Positions 9,481-20,390 of a stretch of DNA of 64,000 bases are shown piece after piece. Made by a program: the position numbers and the translations under genes. Position 1 is the stretch's first letter. Each line of letters opens with the position of its first letter. The notes under the pieces were generated by a model that did not search any database, was not told the DNA's origin, and was given only the letters and a program-made list of their open reading frames with translations. Source of the DNA: Bacteroidaceae bacterium (GTDB lineage: Bacteria; Bacteroidota; Bacteroidia; Bacteroidales; Bacteroidaceae); NCBI GenBank assembly GCA_017622495.1, contig JAGAQY010000055.1:29637-93636 (forward strand). Direction: 5' to 3'.

Positions 9481-10118
9481 TGGAAGTTAGCGTATATAAC
9501 ATTAAAGGTGAAGACACCGGAAGAAAGGTCGTTTTGAACGATGCTATCTTCGGCATTGAGCCCAATGACCACGCCATCTACTTGGACGTAAAGCAGTATA
9601 TGGCTAACCAACGTCAGGGTACTCATAAGTCAAAAGAAAGAAGTGAGATTTCAGGTTCAACACGCAAGCTCGGTCGTCAGAAAGGTGGCGGCGGCGCTCG
9701 TCGTGGTGATATCAACTCTCCCGTATTGGTAGGTGGTGCCCGTGTATTCGGTCCCCAGCCCCGTGATTATGGCTTCAAATTGAACAAGAAAGTGAAGGCT
9801 CTTGCACGTAAGTCTGCTCTTAGCTACAAGGTTCAGGAGAATGCACTTTTGGTAGTTGAGGATTTCAATTTCGAGGCTCCCAAGACCAAGCAGTACGTAG
9901 AATTGCTGCAAAATCTTAAAGTAGCTGATAAAAAGTTGCTTATGGTTTTGCCGGAAGCAAATAAAAACGTATATTTGTCAGCACGTAACATACAGCGCAA
10001 GGAAATGGCCGTTGCATCTGCAGTTAATACATATCAGGTATTGAACGCAGACGCTTTGGTTGTGACTGAGAGTGCGCTTGCTGTTATCGAAGGAACTTTA
10101 ATGAATAAGGAGGCTTAA
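9480..10118 (+). CDS. rplD: 50S ribosomal protein L4
   Basis: L4 (212 residues) lines the peptide exit tunnel through an extended loop, here [17 protein letters not shown]. Its first base is the last base of rplC, so the two are translationally coupled. L4 autoregulates the S10 operon in E. coli; no equivalent leader structure was established here. Confidence 0.96.
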   Translation: MEVSVYNIKGEDTGRKVVLNDAIFGIEPNDHAIYLDVKQYMANQRQGTHKSKERSEISGSTRKLGRQKGGGGARRGDINSPVLVGGARVFGPQPRDYGFKLNKKVKALARKSALSYKVQENALLVVEDFNFEAPKTKQYVELLQNLKVADKKLLMVLPEANKNVYLSARNIQRKEMAVASAVNTYQVLNADALVVTESALAVIEGTLMNKEA

Positions 10119-10120
10119 AA

Positions 10121-10411
10121 ATGGGTATTATCGTTAAACCTTTAGTAACTGAGAAGATGACTTCTATTACTGAGAAGTCAAATCGTTTCGGATTCATTGT
10201 AAGTCCTGAAGCAAATAAAGTGGAGATTAAGAACGAAGTAGAGGCTCTGTATAACGTAACGGTTGTAGATGTTAATACAATCCGTTATGCCGGTAAGAAC
10301 AAGGCACGTTGGACAAAGTCTGGCCTTATCAAGGGTAGATCGAACGCTTACAAGAAAGCTATCGTAACACTCAAGGATGGCGACACAATTGATTTTTATA
10401 GCAACATTTAA
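10121..10411 (+). CDS. rplW: 50S ribosomal protein L23
   Basis: L23 (96 residues) sits at the tunnel exit, where trigger factor and the signal recognition particle dock. [19 protein letters not shown] and [20 protein letters not shown] match the family. It lies two bases after rplD and five before rplB. Confidence 0.96.
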   Translation: MGIIVKPLVTEKMTSITEKSNRFGFIVSPEANKVEIKNEVEALYNVTVVDVNTIRYAGKNKARWTKSGLIKGRSNAYKKAIVTLKDGDTIDFYSNI

Positions 10412-10416
10412 TAGAA

Positions 10417-11238
<822 letters not shown>

Positions 11239-11261
11239 TAACAAGTTAACTTGAGTAAATT

Positions 11262-11531
11262 ATGAGTCGTTCATTAAAAAAAGGTCCGTATATTAACGTA
11301 TCGCTTGAGAAGAAGGTGCTCTCAATGAATGAAAGTGGCAAGAAGTCTGTTGTGAAGACTTGGGCCAGAGCTTCGGTGATTTCACCTGACTTCGTTGGAC
11401 ACACAATTGCAGTTCATAACGGAAAGAATTTTATCCCTGTTTATATTACCGAGAATATGGTAGGTCACAAGTTGGGCGAGTTTTCACCCACTCGTACATT
11501 CCGTGGTCACTCTGGTAACCGCAAGAAATAA
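11262..11531 (+). CDS. rpsS: 30S ribosomal protein S19
   Basis: S19 (89 residues) contacts S13 and the A-site tRNA in the 30S head. [10 protein letters not shown] and [16 protein letters not shown] are diagnostic. It is followed by rplV after 36 bases. Confidence 0.97.
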   Translation: MSRSLKKGPYINVSLEKKVLSMNESGKKSVVKTWARASVISPDFVGHTIAVHNGKNFIPVYITENMVGHKLGEFSPTRTFRGHSGNRKK

Positions 11532-11567
11532 GCAGGCCATTGTAATGTATATAAATAAATAAGAATA

Positions 11568-11978
11568 ATGGGAGCAAGAAAACATTTATCGGCTGAAAAG
11601 AGAAAAGAAGCCTTGAAGACCCAGTATTTTGCGAAGTTGAACAATGTGCCTTCATCACCCCGCAAGATGCGCCTCGTATGCGATATGATTCGCGGTATGG
11701 AGGTGAACCGTGCACTCGGTGTGCTGAAGTTCTCTACTAAGGCTGCTTCGGCAGATGTAGAGAAACTGTTGCGCTCTGCTATCGCTAACTGGGAGCAGAA
11801 GAACGAACGTAAGGCCGAGGCTGGCGAATTGTTCGTTACCAAAATTTTTGTAGATGGTGCTGCTACGCTCAAGCGTATGAGACCCGCACCCCAGGGTAGA
11901 GGCTACCGCATCCGCAAGCGCTCTAACCACGTGACTTTGTTCGTTGATACTAAAAGTACTAATGAAAATCAAGATTAA
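11568..11978 (+). CDS. rplV: 50S ribosomal protein L22
   Basis: L22 (136 residues) lines the exit tunnel opposite L4. [19 protein letters not shown] and the tunnel hairpin [18 protein letters not shown] are clear. The C-terminus continues a few residues past the usual end ([10 protein letters not shown]). rpsC starts two bases after its stop. Confidence 0.96.
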   Translation: MGARKHLSAEKRKEALKTQYFAKLNNVPSSPRKMRLVCDMIRGMEVNRALGVLKFSTKAASADVEKLLRSAIANWEQKNERKAEAGELFVTKIFVDGAATLKRMRPAPQGRGYRIRKRSNHVTLFVDTKSTNENQD

Positions 11979-11980
11979 AG

Positions 11981-12694
11981 ATGGGACAGAAAGTTAATCC
12001 AATAAGCAACCGTTTAGGTGTAATCAGAGGTTGGGATTCTAGTTGGTACGGACAGTATAGCGACCGCTTAGTTGAAGATACCAAAATCCGTGAATATCTG
12101 AATGCTCGTCTGGCTAAGGCCAGCGTTTCGAGAATAGTAATCGAGCGTACGTTGAAACTTGTTACTATCACTGTATGCACTGCTCGTCCAGGGTTGATTA
12201 TCGGCAAGGGTGGACAGGAAGTTGACAAGCTGAAGGAAGAGTTGAAGAAGGTTACTGACAAGGAAGTTCAGATCAATATTTTTGAAGTAAAGAAACCCGA
12301 ACTTGATGCCGTGATCGTAGCTAACAACATAGCTCGTCAGTTAGAGGGTAAGATTGCATACCGTCGTGCTATCAAGATGGCTATCGCCAACACGATGCGT
12401 ATGGGCGCTGAGGGTATCAAGATTCAGATCTCAGGCCGTTTGAACGGTGCCGAAATCGCACGCTCTGAAATGTACAAGGAGGGTCGTACTCCTTTGCACA
12501 CTTTCCGTGCCGATATCGACTACTGCCAGGCTGAGGCACTGACAAAGGTTGGTGTACTCGGTATCAAGGTATGGATCTGCCGTGGCGAAGTATATGGTAA
12601 GAGAGACCTCGCTCCTAACTTCGTACAGTCAAAAGAGTCTGGTCGCGGTAACGGTGGTAAGAACTTCAAGAAAAAGAAAAACAACAATCGTTAA
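11981..12694 (+). CDS. rpsC: 30S ribosomal protein S3
   Basis: S3 (237 residues) lies at the mRNA entry channel and contributes to helicase activity. It opens with [13 protein letters not shown]. The KH domain carries the [14 protein letters not shown] loop, and the C-terminal domain has [18 protein letters not shown]. It ends in a lysine/asparagine-rich tail. Confidence 0.97.
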   Translation: MGQKVNPISNRLGVIRGWDSSWYGQYSDRLVEDTKIREYLNARLAKASVSRIVIERTLKLVTITVCTARPGLIIGKGGQEVDKLKEELKKVTDKEVQINIFEVKKPELDAVIVANNIARQLEGKIAYRRAIKMAIANTMRMGAEGIKIQISGRLNGAEIARSEMYKEGRTPLHTFRADIDYCQAEALTKVGVLGIKVWICRGEVYGKRDLAPNFVQSKESGRGNGGKNFKKKKNNNR

Positions 12695-12708
12695 TTTGAT
12701 TAAAGACT

Positions 12709-13134
12709 ATGTTACAACCGAAAAAGACAAAATATAGAAGAGTCCAGAAAGGCTCTGCGAAGGGTAACGCCCAGAGAGGTAACCAGTTGGCTTTTGGTTC
12801 GTTCGGAATCAAGTCAATGGGTACCAAATGGATTACCGGACGTCAGATTGAGGCTTGCCGTATCGCTGTAACCCATTACATGCAACGTCAAGGTCAGGTA
12901 TGGATCCGTATTTTCCCGGACAAACCTATCACCAAGAAGCCTGCTGATGTACGTATGGGTAAAGGTAAGGGTAGTCCCGAAGGCTTCGTTGCCCCTGTAA
13001 CTCCGGGTCGTATGATTATCGAAATTGATGGTGTGCCCTTCGACGTAGCTAAGGAGGCTTTGCGTCTCGGTGCTCAGAAGCTGCCTATCATCACTAAGTT
13101 TGTAGTACGTCGCGATTACGACTTCTCTAAGTAA
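12709..13134 (+). CDS. rplP: 50S ribosomal protein L16
   Basis: L16 (141 residues) helps position tRNA in the A and P sites. [14 protein letters not shown], the central [15 protein letters not shown] and an RLGAQKLP helix match the family. The arginine hydroxylated in some species lies in a conserved context, but modification cannot be inferred from sequence. Confidence 0.97.
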   Translation: MLQPKKTKYRRVQKGSAKGNAQRGNQLAFGSFGIKSMGTKWITGRQIEACRIAVTHYMQRQGQVWIRIFPDKPITKKPADVRMGKGKGSPEGFVAPVTPGRMIIEIDGVPFDVAKEALRLGAQKLPIITKFVVRRDYDFSK

Positions 13135-13177
13135 TAATCTTGACACGAAATAACGGACTTATTAAAAAGTAGAGATT

Positions 13178-13375
13178 ATGAAAATTGCAGAAATAAGAGA
13201 AATTGCAACAAACGAGTTAGTTGAGAGACTCGCTACAGAGGAGGCTAACTACAAGAATATGGTGTTGAATCATGCTATCTCTCCGTTGGAAAATCCTGCG
13301 CAGATTAAGAAACAGCGCAGAATGATTGCGAGAATGAAGACTGAGTTGCGTTGGAGAGAGCTTAACAACAATTAA
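13178..13375 (+). CDS. rpmC: 50S ribosomal protein L29
   Basis: L29 (65 residues) packs beside L23 at the tunnel exit. It is a short helical protein with the expected [17 protein letters not shown] start and an [19 protein letters not shown] helix. A 43-base spacer separates it from rplP. Confidence 0.93.
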   Translation: MKIAEIREIATNELVERLATEEANYKNMVLNHAISPLENPAQIKKQRRMIARMKTELRWRELNNN

Positions 13376-13386
13376 TATTGGTTCTC

Positions 13387-13644
13387 ATGGAAGAAAAAAG
13401 CTTAAGAAAAGAAAGAATCGGTGTTGTAGTGAGCGACAAGATGGACAAGACCATCGTAGTGGCTGCTAAGTATAAGGAAAGACACCCTATTTATGGTAAA
13501 TTCGTGACTAAGACGAAGAAGTACCATGCTCATGATGAGAAGAACGATTGTCACCCCGGCGATACCGTACGTATCCAGGAGACACGTCCCTTGAGCAAGA
13601 CTAAGAGATGGAGAGTAGTAGAAATCATTGAAAGAGCTAAGTAA
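13387..13644 (+). CDS. rpsQ: 30S ribosomal protein S17
   Basis: S17 (85 residues) binds the 5' domain of 16S rRNA early in assembly. The ATG at 13387 is chosen over a TTG at 13378, since [20 protein letters not shown] starts as usual for the family. The C-terminal [18 protein letters not shown] is diagnostic. Confidence 0.95.
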   Translation: MEEKSLRKERIGVVVSDKMDKTIVVAAKYKERHPIYGKFVTKTKKYHAHDEKNDCHPGDTVRIQETRPLSKTKRWRVVEIIERAK

Positions 13645-13646
13645 TT

Positions 13647-14012
13647 ATGATACAGGTAGAATCCAGACTTACAGTATGTGACAACAGCGGCGCTAAAGAG
13701 GCTCTTTGTATCCGCGTTCTCGGCGGTACAAGAAGACGCTACGCTTCTGTTGGTGATGTGATCGTGGTATCCGTGAAGAGCGTTATACCTTCGAGCGATT
13801 TGAAGAAGGGTACCGTATCAAAAGCTTTGATTGTACGCACCAAGAAGGAGATTCGTCGTGCTGATGGATCTTATATCCGCTTCGATGACAATGCTTGTGT
13901 TCTCTTGAACAATGCTGGTGAACTCAGAGCTAGTCGTATCTTCGGTCCCGTTGCACGTGAGCTTCGTGCCGTTAACATGAAGGTCGTTTCACTCGCACCG
14001 GAAGTACTCTAA
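13647..14012 (+). CDS. rplN: 50S ribosomal protein L14
   Basis: L14 (121 residues) forms part of the intersubunit face. [20 protein letters not shown] and the C-terminal [11 protein letters not shown] are highly conserved. Its start is two bases after the rpsQ stop. Confidence 0.97.
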   Translation: MIQVESRLTVCDNSGAKEALCIRVLGGTRRRYASVGDVIVVSVKSVIPSSDLKKGTVSKALIVRTKKEIRRADGSYIRFDDNACVLLNNAGELRASRIFGPVARELRAVNMKVVSLAPEVL

Positions 14013-14032
14013 TCTATAAAACAGGTAAAGTA

Positions 14033-14353
14033 ATGAGTAAGTTACATATTAAGAAAGGCGATACGGTTTATGTAAATGCCGGCGAGAGCAAGGGTAAGAC
14101 CGGTCGCGTATTGAAGGTGTTGGTAGAGAAGCAGCGCGCTATCGTTGAAGGCGTGAATATGGTTTCAAAGAGCACCAAGCCCAGCGCAAAGAACCCCCAA
14201 GGTGGTATTGTTAAACAGGAAGCGCCTATCCACATCTCTAACCTCAATGTGGTAGACCCCAAGACAGGTAAGCCCACACGTATCGGCCGTAAGGTTGGTG
14301 CTGATGGTAAGTTGGTGCGTGTTTCTAAAAAATCAGGAGAGGAGATTAAGTAA
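14033..14353 (+). CDS. rplX: 50S ribosomal protein L24
   Basis: L24 (106 residues) is one of the two assembly initiators of the 50S subunit. A KOW motif ([21 protein letters not shown]) occupies residues 7-27, and [15 protein letters not shown] follows. The last base of its stop is the first base of rplE. Confidence 0.96.
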   Translation: MSKLHIKKGDTVYVNAGESKGKTGRVLKVLVEKQRAIVEGVNMVSKSTKPSAKNPQGGIVKQEAPIHISNLNVVDPKTGKPTRIGRKVGADGKLVRVSKKSGEEIK

Positions 14354-14910
14354 TGAGTAATACTGCAAGTCTTAAGAAAGAATATAACGAGCGCATTGCG
14401 CCCGCTTTGATGAAGCAATTCCAATATTCTTCTCCTATGCAGGTGCCTGTATTGAAGAAGATTGTAATCAACCAAGGTTTGGGTATGGCTACACAGGATA
14501 AGAAGATTATCGATGTCGCTATCAATGAGATTACCGCTATTACCGGTCAGAAGGCCGTAGCTACCGTCTCTCGTAAGGACATCGCTAACTTCAAGCTGCG
14601 TAAGAAAATGCCCGTTGGTGTTATGGTAACACTTCGTCGTGAGAGAATGTATGAGTTCCTTGAGAAGCTCGTTCGCGTGGCTCTGCCCCGTATCCGTGAC
14701 TTCAAGGGTATCGAAAGCAAGTTCGACGGTATGGGTAACTACTCTCTGGGTATCCAGGAGCAGATTATCTTCCCCGAGATCAACATCGATAGCATCACTC
14801 GCATCTTGGGTATGAATATCACTTTCGTAACAACGGCTAAGACCGACGAAGAGGGTTATGCTCTTCTCAAGGAGTTCGGTTTGCCTTTTAAGAACGCTAA
14901 AAACGATTGA
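14353..14910 (+). CDS. rplE: 50S ribosomal protein L5
   Basis: L5 (185 residues) binds 5S rRNA and forms the B1b bridge with S13. [33 protein letters not shown] and [15 protein letters not shown] are typical. One-base overlap with rplX indicates coupled translation. Confidence 0.97.
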   Translation: MSNTASLKKEYNERIAPALMKQFQYSSPMQVPVLKKIVINQGLGMATQDKKIIDVAINEITAITGQKAVATVSRKDIANFKLRKKMPVGVMVTLRRERMYEFLEKLVRVALPRIRDFKGIESKFDGMGNYSLGIQEQIIFPEINIDSITRILGMNITFVTTAKTDEEGYALLKEFGLPFKNAKND

Positions 14911-14914
14911 TAGT

Positions 14915-15214
14915 ATGGCAAAAGAATCAATGAAAGCTCGCGAGGTTAAGCGCGCAAAGATGGTTGCTCGTTACGCTGAGAAGCGTGCCGCTCTGAAGGA
15001 AATCGTAAGAACAGGTGACCCCGTAGAGGCTTACGAGGCTGCACAGAAGTTGCAATCTATTCCCAAGAACGCTAACCCCATCCGTTTGCACAACCGTTGC
15101 AAGCTGACTGGTCGTCCCAAAGGCTATATCCGCATGTTCGGTATTTCACGTATCCAATTCCGCGAGATGGCTTCTAAGGGCTTGATTCCCGGTGTAAAGA
15201 AAGCTAGCTGGTAA
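14915..15214 (+). CDS. rpsN: 30S ribosomal protein S14, zinc-free form
   Basis: S14 (99 residues). The frame is open further upstream, but [17 protein letters not shown] is the family start and lies four bases after rplE. It is the long form without the CxxC...CxxC zinc ribbon: the conserved [20 protein letters not shown] block has one cysteine only. It belongs to the 3' domain of the 30S head. Confidence 0.95.
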   Translation: MAKESMKAREVKRAKMVARYAEKRAALKEIVRTGDPVEAYEAAQKLQSIPKNANPIRLHNRCKLTGRPKGYIRMFGISRIQFREMASKGLIPGVKKASW

Positions 15215-15279
15215 GAAATTTTCGAGATTGTTTAATAAATATTGTCAGGAGAGTCCTGATTAATTTAATTAAAAAAACT

Positions 15280-15675
15280 ATGACAGATCCAATTGCAGAT
15301 TATCTGACGAGGTTGAGAAACGCAATCAGTGCAAAGCACAGAGTTGTAGAGGTTCCTGCCTCAAATTTGAAGAAGGAGATCACCAAGATCCTCTTCGACA
15401 AGGGTTACATCTTGAACTACATGTTCGTAGAAGATGGTCCTCAGGGTACTATCAAGATTGCCTTGAAGTATGATGCCGCTAACAAGACTAGCGCAATCAA
15501 GAAATTGATTAGAGTATCTTCACCCGGTTTGCGTAAGTATACCGGCTACAAAGATATGCCGAGAGTTATTAATGGATTGGGTATTGCTATCTTATCTACA
15601 TCCAAAGGTGTAATGACTGACAAGGAGGCTGCTGATCTGAAGATCGGTGGTGAGGTTCTTTGTTACGTATATTAA
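15280..15675 (+). CDS. rpsH: 30S ribosomal protein S8
   Basis: S8 (131 residues) binds the central domain of 16S rRNA and represses the spc operon in E. coli. MTDPIADYLTRLRNAI and the C-terminal STSKGVMTDKEA are diagnostic. The 65-base spacer before it is the longest in this operon. Confidence 0.97.
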   Translation: MTDPIADYLTRLRNAISAKHRVVEVPASNLKKEITKILFDKGYILNYMFVEDGPQGTIKIALKYDAANKTSAIKKLIRVSSPGLRKYTGYKDMPRVINGLGIAILSTSKGVMTDKEAADLKIGGEVLCYVY

Positions 15676-15690
15676 TAAGGAGGATTTGCT

Positions 15691-16245
15691 ATGTCTAGAA
15701 TTGGTAAATTGCCTATCGCTATCCCTGCTGGTGTTACAGTAACACACAAGGATGATGTGGTTACCGTTAAGGGACCCAAAGGTGAGTTGAGTCAATATGT
15801 AAATCCCCTGATCACTGTTACCATCAATCCCGGTGAGGTGATTGTATCTCGTAGCAGCGACGAAAAGCAGGAGCGTGCTTTCCACGGTTTGTATCGTGCT
15901 TTGATCAACAACATGGTTGTTGGTGTATCAGAAGGCTACAAGAAGGAGCTCGAGCTCGTAGGTGTAGGTTTCCGTGTTTCTAACACTGGTAACGTTATGG
16001 AGCTCGCTTTGGGCTTCACACACCCCATCTTCATGGTATTGCCTCCTGAAATCAAGGTTGAGACCAAGACCGAGAGAAATAAGAACCCGCTGATTACATT
16101 GGAGTCTTGTGACAAGCAACTGCTTGGTGCAGTATGCGCTAAGATTCGCTCTTTCCGCAAGCCTGAACCGTATAAGGGCAAGGGTGTTAAGTTTGTTGGT
16201 GAGGTTATCCGTAGAAAGTCGGGTAAGTCGGCCGGCGCTAAGTAA
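15691..16245 (+). CDS. rplF: 50S ribosomal protein L6
   Basis: L6 (184 residues) lies near the GTPase-associated centre. SRIGKLPIAIPAGV starts the first of two repeated domains, and the C-terminal PEPYKGKGVKFVGEVIRRK is conserved. An AAGGAGG sequence at 15676-15682 stands eight bases before the start, one of few strong Shine-Dalgarno sites in the window. Confidence 0.97.
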   Translation: MSRIGKLPIAIPAGVTVTHKDDVVTVKGPKGELSQYVNPLITVTINPGEVIVSRSSDEKQERAFHGLYRALINNMVVGVSEGYKKELELVGVGFRVSNTGNVMELALGFTHPIFMVLPPEIKVETKTERNKNPLITLESCDKQLLGAVCAKIRSFRKPEPYKGKGVKFVGEVIRRKSGKSAGAK

Positions 16246-16270
16246 TTAACTCTTTAAAAGAAGTACGATT

Positions 16271-16612
16271 ATGATTACAAAACAAGAAAGACGAATCAAA
16301 ATTAAATATAGAGTACGTAATAAGATTTCAGGTACTCTGGAGCGTCCCCGTATGACCGTATTCCGCAGCAACAAGCAGATCTACGTTCAGATTATCGAGG
16401 ACTTGAATGGCCGCACACTGGCTGCTGCTTCATCACTTGGCATGGAAAAGATGCCTAAGAAGGAGCAGGCTGCTAAGGTTGGTGAGCTTATCGCTCAGAA
16501 GGCTCAAGAGGCAGGTATCACTACTGTTGTATTTGACCGTAACGGATACCTCTATCACGGGAGAGTAAAAGAAGTGGCTGATGCCGCACGTAAAGGTGGA
16601 CTTAAATTTTAA
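16271..16612 (+). CDS. rplR: 50S ribosomal protein L18
   Basis: L18 (113 residues) delivers 5S rRNA to the 50S subunit together with L5. [20 protein letters not shown] and the C-terminal [19 protein letters not shown] match the family. Confidence 0.96.
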   Translation: MITKQERRIKIKYRVRNKISGTLERPRMTVFRSNKQIYVQIIEDLNGRTLAAASSLGMEKMPKKEQAAKVGELIAQKAQEAGITTVVFDRNGYLYHGRVKEVADAARKGGLKF

Positions 16613-16617
16613 TCATC

Positions 16618-17130
16618 ATGGCAGTAAATAGAGTTAAGATAACTAACGATATCGAGTTGAAAGATAGACTCGTTGCTATCAACCGTGTTACTAAGGTAAC
16701 AAAAGGTGGACGCACCTTCACATTCGCTGCAATCGTTGTAGTAGGTAATGAGAATGGCGTTATCGGTTGGGGCTTGGGTAAAGCCGGTGAAGTAACTGCT
16801 GCTATTGCCAAGGGTGTAGAAGCTGCTAAGAAGAACCTTGTACGTGTTCCCGTGTTGAAGGGCACTATTCCCCATGAGGTAGAGGTACGTTTTGGTGGTG
16901 CTCAGGTATTCTTGAAGCCCGCCTCTACCGGTACCGGTGTGGTTGCCGGTGGTGCTATGCGTGCCGTTCTTGAGAGTGTTGGTGTTACTGACGTTCTGGC
17001 TAAGTCAAAGGGTTCTTCTAATCCTCACAACCTCGTGAAGGCTACTATCAAGGCCCTCGAGGAACTGAGAGATGCAAGAACCGTAGCTCAGAACAGAGGT
17101 ATCAGTTTGGAACGTGTATTTAAAGGATAA
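16618..17130 (+). CDS. rpsE: 30S ribosomal protein S5
   Basis: S5 (170 residues) helps keep decoding accurate and shapes the mRNA entry. The N-terminal domain has [18 protein letters not shown], which contains the loop altered in spectinomycin-resistant mutants elsewhere and looks wild type. [18 protein letters not shown] is also typical. Confidence 0.97.
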   Translation: MAVNRVKITNDIELKDRLVAINRVTKVTKGGRTFTFAAIVVVGNENGVIGWGLGKAGEVTAAIAKGVEAAKKNLVRVPVLKGTIPHEVEVRFGGAQVFLKPASTGTGVVAGGAMRAVLESVGVTDVLAKSKGSSNPHNLVKATIKALEELRDARTVAQNRGISLERVFKG

Positions 17131-17143
17131 GGAGGAAACAGAA

Positions 17144-17320
17144 ATGGCAACTATTAAAGTAAAGCAAGTGAAAAGTAGAATCGGCGCTCCCGTAGATCAG
17201 AAGAGAACTCTCGATGCTCTCGGTTTGCGCAAGATGAACAAGGTAGTTGAGCATGAGGCTACTCCTTCGATTTTAGGTATGATCAACAAGGTTAAGCATC
17301 TGGTTGCTGTTGTTGAGTAA
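17144..17320 (+). CDS. rpmD: 50S ribosomal protein L30
   Basis: L30 (58 residues). The ATG at 17144 follows a GGAGG at 17131-17135. The frame is open upstream into rpsE, but MATIKVKQVKSRIGAP is the family start. Residues RTLDALGLRKMNKVVEHE are conserved. The gene is absent in some bacterial lineages but is present here. Confidence 0.94.
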   Translation: MATIKVKQVKSRIGAPVDQKRTLDALGLRKMNKVVEHEATPSILGMINKVKHLVAVVE

Positions 17321-17346
17321 TTTATTTAAAACAAAAGATTACAGTT

Positions 17347-17793
17347 ATGAAATTAAATAGTTTAAAACCTGCTGAAGGCTCAACAAAGACGAGAAAGAGA
17401 ATTGGCCGTGGTCCCGGTTCTGGCTTGGGTGGTACCTCTACCCGTGGTCATAAGGGTGCAAAGTCACGCTCTGGTTATTCTAAGAAGATTGGCTTCGAGG
17501 GTGGTCAGATGCCTTTGCAGCGTCGCGTGCCCAAGTTCGGTTTCAAGAATATCAACCGTGTTGAGTACAAGGCCATCAATATTGGCGTTATTCAGGCATT
17601 GGCAGATGAGAAGCAGTTGACAAAGGTTACTGTTGCTGACTTGATTGCTGCCGGTTTCGTATCGTCAAAGCATTTGGTAAAGATTCTTGGTAATGGCGAA
17701 ATCACTTCAAAGCTTGAGGTAGAGGCTCATGCATTCTCTAAGAGTGCTGTTGCTGCTATCGAGGCTCAGGGTGGTAGTGCAGTAAAACTCTAA
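17347..17793 (+). CDS. rplO: 50S ribosomal protein L15
   Basis: L15 (148 residues) is a late-assembly 50S protein. The glycine/arginine-rich start (GRGPGSGLGGTSTRGHKGAKS) and GGQMPLQRRVPKFGF are diagnostic. secY begins three bases after its stop, as in most bacteria. Confidence 0.97.
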   Translation: MKLNSLKPAEGSTKTRKRIGRGPGSGLGGTSTRGHKGAKSRSGYSKKIGFEGGQMPLQRRVPKFGFKNINRVEYKAINIGVIQALADEKQLTKVTVADLIAAGFVSSKHLVKILGNGEITSKLEVEAHAFSKSAVAAIEAQGGSAVKL

Positions 17794-17796
17794 TTT

Positions 17797-19188
17797 ATGC
17801 ATCCATTATTAGTAGTACTAATTATCGTAGCTGTTCTTGCGCTTTTCGGTTACTGGAAGCGCAAGACAGTTATGGATATCTGGAAGATTGAAGACCTGAG
17901 GGCTAAGCTTTGCATCACCTTCGGTTTCGTATTGGTTTATCGCCTGGGTACTCAGATTGTGTTGCCCGGTATTGATCCCAACATGTTGGTTCAATTGCGC
18001 GAACAGACTGGTACAGGTCTTCTTTCTCTGCTTGATATGTTCTCCGGTGGTGCTTTCTCTAACGCCTCTATTTTTGCGTTGGGAGTAATGCCCTATATCT
18101 CTGCCTCAATTATTGTACAGCTTCTGGGTATGGTTATCCCCCAGTTCCAGAAGATGCAGCGTGAGGGTGAGAGTGGCCGTAGGAAGATGAATCAGATTAC
18201 CCGCTATCTGACTATCGCTGTACTTATTGTACAGGGTTTTGCCTATATGCAGAACTTGCGATATCAGGCAGCTGGTGCAATTAATCCTTCCATTAGTTGG
18301 GTAGGCTTCTTGATTACATCAATCATCATCTTGGCTGCCGGTAGTATGTTTATCCTCTGGATTGGTGAACGTATCACTGATAAGGGTCTTGGCAACGGTA
18401 TTTCACTGATCATCTTGGTCGGTATTATCGCTCGCCTGCCTCAGGCTCTCGTTCAGGAATTCACATCTCGTACAGCTGAGACCGGTAATGGTGGCTTGAT
18501 TATGTTCCTTATCGAACTGATTGTCCTTTATGCTATCATCTCTGGCGCTATCATGCTCGTTCAGGGTGTACGTAAAGTTCCTGTACAGTATGCTAAGCAG
18601 ATTGTAAGTGGTAAGCAGTATGGTGGTGCACGTCAGTACATTCCTTTGAAGGTGAATGCTGCCAATGTGATGCCTATCATCTTTGCGCAGGCCATCATGT
18701 TCATACCGTTGGCTTTTGTCAACTATGCAGCTCTTGAAAACGCTCCTGAGTGGGTTCGTCTGTTGCTCGATATGAACAGCTGGTTGTATAACCTCGTATT
18801 CGCTATCTTGATTATCGCGTTCACACTGTTCTATACAGCGATTACCGTTAATCCTACTCAGATGGCTGAGGATATCAAGCGCAACAATGGCTTTATCCCT
18901 GGCGTTAAGCCCGGTAAGCCTACTGCCGATTATCTTGATGTTATTATGTCTCGTATCACATGGCCGGGTGCTCTTCTCTTGGCTGTTGTGGCTATCCTCC
19001 CCGCTTTTGCATCTATGTTTGGTGTTAAGGCTGAGTTTGCACAGTTCTTCGGTGGTACATCACTCCTCATCTTGGTGGGTGTAGTACTCGATACTCTGCA
19101 GCAGATTGAGAGCCATTTGTTGATGAGGCATTATGATGGTTTGTTGAAGAACGGCCGTATCAAGGGACGTTCAGGTGCAGCCTATTAA
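17797..19188 (+). CDS. secY: protein translocase subunit SecY
   Basis: SecY (463 residues as called) is the channel of the Sec translocon in the inner membrane. Ten membrane segments and the conserved MFSGGAFSNASIFALGVMPYISAS and QREGESGRRKMNQ stretches are present; RNNGFIPGVKPGKPT is the cytosolic C5 loop. The start at 17797 adds about 25 residues (LLVVLIIVAVLALFGYW then KRK) before the usual MxxIWKIEDLR start; an internal ATG at 17872 would give MDIWKIEDLR but would be slightly short and has no ribosome binding site. Confidence 0.95.
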   Translation: MHPLLVVLIIVAVLALFGYWKRKTVMDIWKIEDLRAKLCITFGFVLVYRLGTQIVLPGIDPNMLVQLREQTGTGLLSLLDMFSGGAFSNASIFALGVMPYISASIIVQLLGMVIPQFQKMQREGESGRRKMNQITRYLTIAVLIVQGFAYMQNLRYQAAGAINPSISWVGFLITSIIILAAGSMFILWIGERITDKGLGNGISLIILVGIIARLPQALVQEFTSRTAETGNGGLIMFLIELIVLYAIISGAIMLVQGVRKVPVQYAKQIVSGKQYGGARQYIPLKVNAANVMPIIFAQAIMFIPLAFVNYAALENAPEWVRLLLDMNSWLYNLVFAILIIAFTLFYTAITVNPTQMAEDIKRNNGFIPGVKPGKPTADYLDVIMSRITWPGALLLAVVAILPAFASMFGVKAEFAQFFGGTSLLILVGVVLDTLQQIESHLLMRHYDGLLKNGRIKGRSGAAY

Positions 19189-19200
19189 GAATTATTGTAG

Positions 19201-20004
19201 ATGATATTTCTTAAGACACAGGATGAGATAGAACTACTTCGCCAAAGTAATCTCCTTGTCGGGAGAACTTTGGCGGAGATTGCCAAAATAATCAAGCCGG
19301 GTGTAACAACTCGCCAGCTCGATAAGGTGGCTGAGGAGTTTATCCGGGATCATGGTGCGGAACCCACTTTTAAGGGCTTCCCCCACTACGAACCTGGCTA
19401 TCCCGCATTTCCCGGTACCTTGTGTACTTCGGTTAATGATATGGTTGTTCATGGCATACCCAACGATATTGAACTGAAGGATGGTGACATCGTTTCGGTA
19501 GATTGTGGAACCTATATGAATGGTTTTTGCGGTGACTCTGCTTATACCTTTTGTGTAGGTGAGGTGTCTGAAGAGGTGAAAGAACTTCTTCGTGTGACCA
19601 AGGAAGCGCTCTATTTAGGTATTGAAAATGCTGTTCACGGCAAGCGCCTTGGCGATATAGGCTACGCTGTACAGAAGCATTGTGAGTCGCATGGCTACGG
19701 TGTGGTACGCGAGTTTGTTGGTCATGGTATCGGTCGTGAGATGCACGAAGATCCTCAAGTGCCTAATTACGGTAACCGTGGGCGTGGTACACTGCTCAAA
19801 CAGGGAATGTGTATCGCAATCGAACCGATGATAACTCAGGGGAATCGTAGGATCAAGTGGCACAACGATGGATGGGGTGTTTCGACTGCTGATGGTAAGT
19901 GTGCCGCTCACTTTGAACACACAGTTGCTGTAGGCATGGGTAAGGCAGATATTCTGTCTTCATTCGAGTTTGTTGAGGAAGTATTACGTAATAAAGAGTA
20001 TTAA
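19201..20004 (+). CDS. map: type I methionine aminopeptidase
   Basis: Removes the initiator methionine from nascent proteins (267 residues). The five metal ligands can be placed: Asp in VSVDCGTY, Asp in [10 protein letters not shown], His in [13 protein letters not shown], Glu in CIAIEPM and Glu in AHFEHTVAV. Between secY and infA is its usual place in Bacteroidetes. It lies 12 bases after secY and one base before infA. Confidence 0.97.
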   Translation: MIFLKTQDEIELLRQSNLLVGRTLAEIAKIIKPGVTTRQLDKVAEEFIRDHGAEPTFKGFPHYEPGYPAFPGTLCTSVNDMVVHGIPNDIELKDGDIVSVDCGTYMNGFCGDSAYTFCVGEVSEEVKELLRVTKEALYLGIENAVHGKRLGDIGYAVQKHCESHGYGVVREFVGHGIGREMHEDPQVPNYGNRGRGTLLKQGMCIAIEPMITQGNRRIKWHNDGWGVSTADGKCAAHFEHTVAVGMGKADILSSFEFVEEVLRNKEY

Positions 20005-20005
20005 T

Positions 20006-20224
20006 ATGGCAAAGCAGACAGCTATTGAACAAGATGGTACCATTGTAGAGGCATTGTCCAATGCAATGTTCCGCGTTGAGTTGGAAAACGGACATGAGAT
20101 TACCGCTCACATATCGGGAAAGATGCGTATGCACTACATTAAAATTCTTCCCGGTGACCGTGTTAAGGTAGAAATGTCACCATATGACCTTACAAAAGGT
20201 AGAATCAGTTTCAGATATAAATAA
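20006..20224 (+). CDS. infA: translation initiation factor IF-1
   Basis: IF-1 (72 residues, standard length), an OB-fold protein that blocks the A site during initiation. [19 protein letters not shown], then [20 protein letters not shown] and a closing KGRISFRYK. The frame is open upstream inside map, but the start at 20006 gives the exact family length. Confidence 0.97.
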   Translation: MAKQTAIEQDGTIVEALSNAMFRVELENGHEITAHISGKMRMHYIKILPGDRVKVEMSPYDLTKGRISFRYK

Positions 20225-20238
20225 AACAAAATACGAAT

Positions 20239-20355
20239 ATGAAAGTAAGAGCATCATTGAAAAAACGTTCCGCAGATTGCAAAATTGTTAGACGTCACGG
20301 AACTTTGTATGTTATTAACAAGAAAAATCCTAAGGAAAAGCAACGTCAAGGATAA
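20239..20355 (+). CDS. rpmJ: 50S ribosomal protein L36, zinc-free form
   Basis: A 38-residue ORF reading [20 protein letters not shown] and ending [12 protein letters not shown]. Only one of the zinc-ribbon cysteines of classical L36 remains, so this is the cysteine-poor form that does not hold zinc. It sits between infA and rpsM, the standard position for rpmJ. Confidence 0.95.
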   Translation: MKVRASLKKRSADCKIVRRHGTLYVINKKNPKEKQRQG

Positions 20356-20363
20356 TTTTTTAG

Positions 20364-20371
20364 TAATTTTG
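20364..20371 (+). promoter_or_regulatory. candidate internal promoter for the alpha operon
   Basis: TAATTTTG in the 35-base gap between rpmJ and rpsM fits TAnnTTTG and lies 19 bases before the rpsM start. No TTTG is seen 19-21 bases upstream, so support is partial. Confidence 0.3.
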
Positions 20372-20390
20372 CAGAAAATTTAGAAAATAT

